DNA of 64,000 nt from contig NC_031674.1 of NCBI RefSeq assembly GCF_001640025.1, positions 3,968,001 to 4,032,000 on the forward strand, written 5' to 3'. The first letter of the stretch is position 1; each line of letters opens with the position of its first letter. Below the pieces are notes generated by a model. The model was given only the letters and a program-made list of their open reading frames with translations, did no database searches and had not been told where the DNA came from. The stretch comes from Sugiyamaella lignohabitans. Taxonomy: Eukaryota > Ascomycota > Dipodascomycetes > Dipodascales > Trichomonascaceae. A program made the translations under genes and the position numbers. Positions 62,466 to 64,000 of the stretch are shown piece by piece.

Positions 62466-64000
62466 TTATAGGTCCAAGTTGAGCCAGTTTTCATTCACTT
62501 CCAGAGTTAATAGACTATTCAACTGATCAAGGTCATCGTCATTTAATTCAAAGTGAAACTCATTAGCAGTCTCATCAGGACCAAATCTCGTACTTGCTTC
62601 TTCAGGAGAATGTTTATGCTCTTCGTTGAAAGAAAGAAGCGAGTTCATGAGAAATTTCAACTGCTCAGATATCGGCGCACAGGGGTGATAGTAGTTTTGT
62701 CTTGAGGTATTGTTTTCGGTCCCGATAGTTTCCAGATTACGGATCAGCCTATCCAATAGACCGAGAGTTGCTGGCTGACTAGAAGACGAAATCGCACCCG
62801 TGAAGACGGCTTTGATCAGAAACACTGCTGCATAACTTATATATCCATAGAACCGATAGGGGAGATAGGACAATAAACCTGAGGGACTCAGTTCATTAAC
62901 ACAAATCGAAACAATTTTGGTGGCTGCTTTTATGGATTCAAGAATATATTTCGAGTCTGCCGTAGCTGTTACACCTCGAGGAAAGATGCTGGCAACAATA
63001 GGCACATCGCCATCAGCAGTAGGATTCATCTGCCTTGCCAGTCTGACCATAGCAATAGCCCTTCGAATATGAGCTTGGAAACCAAATGAATAAGCATACA
63101 GGGCCGAAAAGTGAAAACTCATCCAAACCATCTCATTGACAGGAGGAATTCTCCATTGGCGAGACTCCCAGGTAATTTCGAACTCGGAAAAAGTCCTGAT
63201 AAACTCGTCCAATAATCGACAATAGTCGCCTACCTCAGCAAGAGCAATAGTTCGATCTCTGCTGGGGTACAGTGAATCATGGACATTAGTAAGAATTTGT
63301 GTAACTTCAAGCATCACTTGAACGAATGCAGCATTTTCATCACCCAAAATTGAAGATGCAAGAGTTGGGAAGTTCATTATTGAGGTCTGACCAACAGGTA
63401 ATCCAAATCCAACTTGATTTTGAAAACAGATACCAGGACCCCGACTCCAAAAGGCCTTACCAGCACGAACGGATGTCTGTCTATCGAAAATATAACAATA
63501 GGTCCATGCCAGGCGTTGCCGATGAGTGTCTTCATCAGTGACTTCGGACACTGACAGCAGTGTTTTTTGATCAAACCCCATCAGGTAACTATTCCTGATA
63601 GCCAAGCCTACCAGATTCCAGGATAATCTCTCTTCGTATTTATGAATTTCTTCATCTTCAGTACTGACATCTGCATCGGTTATCAGTGGAAGATTGTCAC
63701 TAATCAGTAGTAATGCCTCAACGATTCCAGTGTTGGGTTTTCCTCCCCACACTAAAGAGCTTATCTCGAGTTGAAAGTATTTCCAGCATGCCTTATGAAT
63801 TAAGATAGACTCGTAGCGGGTGGCCACCACAACCATTGCACAAAGCAAAATGGGCTCTTTCAGAGCAAATTGGACAAGTTGCTGGTCATTTAACGGCATC
63901 TTTGATTCAGGAACAATGGGCATGAAGTGATGGTATCTGTTGAAAAACAAAGATACATAAGTTTTGAGCTCTGTGGGGCTCAAAATACCTACTCGAACAA
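62466..64000 (-). CDS. fungal Zn2Cys6-type transcription factor (N-terminus beyond right edge)
   Basis: The frame from 62466 stays open through the window edge (residues ...VRVGILSPTELKTYVSLFFN onward); about 511 codons are present. They form the fungal-specific transcription-factor domain (fungal_trans/MHR): FFNRYHHFMPIVPES, FALKEPILLCAMVVVATRY, WKYFQLEISSLVWGG and RLAWTYCYIFDRQTSVRAG. The Zn2Cys6 DNA-binding region should lie beyond 64000. The C-terminus is acidic (DETANEFHFELNDDDLDQL), as in activation domains. By position it is the likely regulator of the sugar-acid cluster; that is inference. Confidence 0.85.
   Translation of the reverse strand, partial: VRVGILSPTELKTYVSLFFNRYHHFMPIVPESKMPLNDQQLVQFALKEPILLCAMVVVATRYESILIHKACWKYFQLEISSLVWGGKPNTGIVEALLLISDNLPLITDADVSTEDEEIHKYEERLSWNLVGLAIRNSYLMGFDQKTLLSVSEVTDEDTHRQRLAWTYCYIFDRQTSVRAGKAFWSRGPGICFQNQVGFGLPVGQTSIMNFPTLASSILGDENAAFVQVMLEVTQILTNVHDSLYPSRDRTIALAEVGDYCRLLDEFIRTFSEFEITWESRQWRIPPVNEMVWMSFHFSALYAYSFGFQAHIRRAIAMVRLARQMNPTADGDVPIVASIFPRGVTATADSKYILESIKAATKIVSICVNELSPSGLLSYLPYRFYGYISYAAVFLIKAVFTGAISSSSQPATLGLLDRLIRNLETIGTENNTSRQNYYHPCAPISEQLKFLMNSLLSFNEEHKHSPEEASTRFGPDETANEFHFELNDDDLDQLNSLLTLEVNENWLNLDL

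Overview
The window is nuclear DNA of a budding yeast (Saccharomycotina). Genes are single-copy yeast orthologues (IRE1, BCY1, IRC5, TSR1, SSY5, RRP6, ERG28, RPS29 and others), tightly packed on both strands, at moderate GC. CTG encodes conserved leucines (for example in RPC19), so this is not a CUG-Ser yeast. Twelve genes carry 16 small introns with near-canonical CTAAC branch points whose acceptor AG lies only 7-11 nt downstream. That intron density and spacing suggest an early-branching lineage (Dipodascales/Trichomonascaceae type). The species is an inference, not read from the sequence.

Layout. 0-4.3 kb: the start of SEN15 (cut by the left edge), mitochondrial MRX19, and ECM4 with three exons. 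4.3-12.3 kb: IRE1, a pyridoxal reductase and ERD1. 12.4-24.2 kb: RRP17, YPI1, BCY1, ERG28, IRC5, RSC8 and a WSC-type cell-wall sensor. 24.2-28.4 kb: a 4.3-kb stretch with no credible gene. 28.4-33.4 kb: zinc transporter YKE4, a D-amino-acid oxidase and an acyl-CoA oxidase. 33.7-46.4 kb: an intron-containing tRNA-Ala(CGC), then RPC19, REI1, RPS29, TSR1 and RRP6 (mostly ribosome production, with SSY5 among them). 47-55.2 kb: an HD hydrolase, kinase ENV7, an SRA1-domain protein, a striatin (FAR8-like) and eIF2-beta.

55.6-64 kb differs in character: a wrecked sugar-transporter gene, an intact D-galactonate-dehydratase-like enzyme, a peroxisome-targeted FMN alpha-hydroxyacid oxidase, a ketopantoate-reductase-like enzyme and a fungal transcription factor cut by the right edge. 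Two promoter regions here share a C-rich CCCCCAC motif. I read this as a sugar-acid or hydroxyacid catabolic cluster; it is the best candidate for an undescribed system in the window.

Other points of interest: a 10-bp motif (GCAGGGTCCA) present five times, always between genes; an Rps29 lacking two of its four usual zinc cysteines; three ACGCGT boxes in front of RSC8; and a small single-helix membrane ORF beside RRP6. All assignments come from reading translations and motifs by eye. No database search was run.
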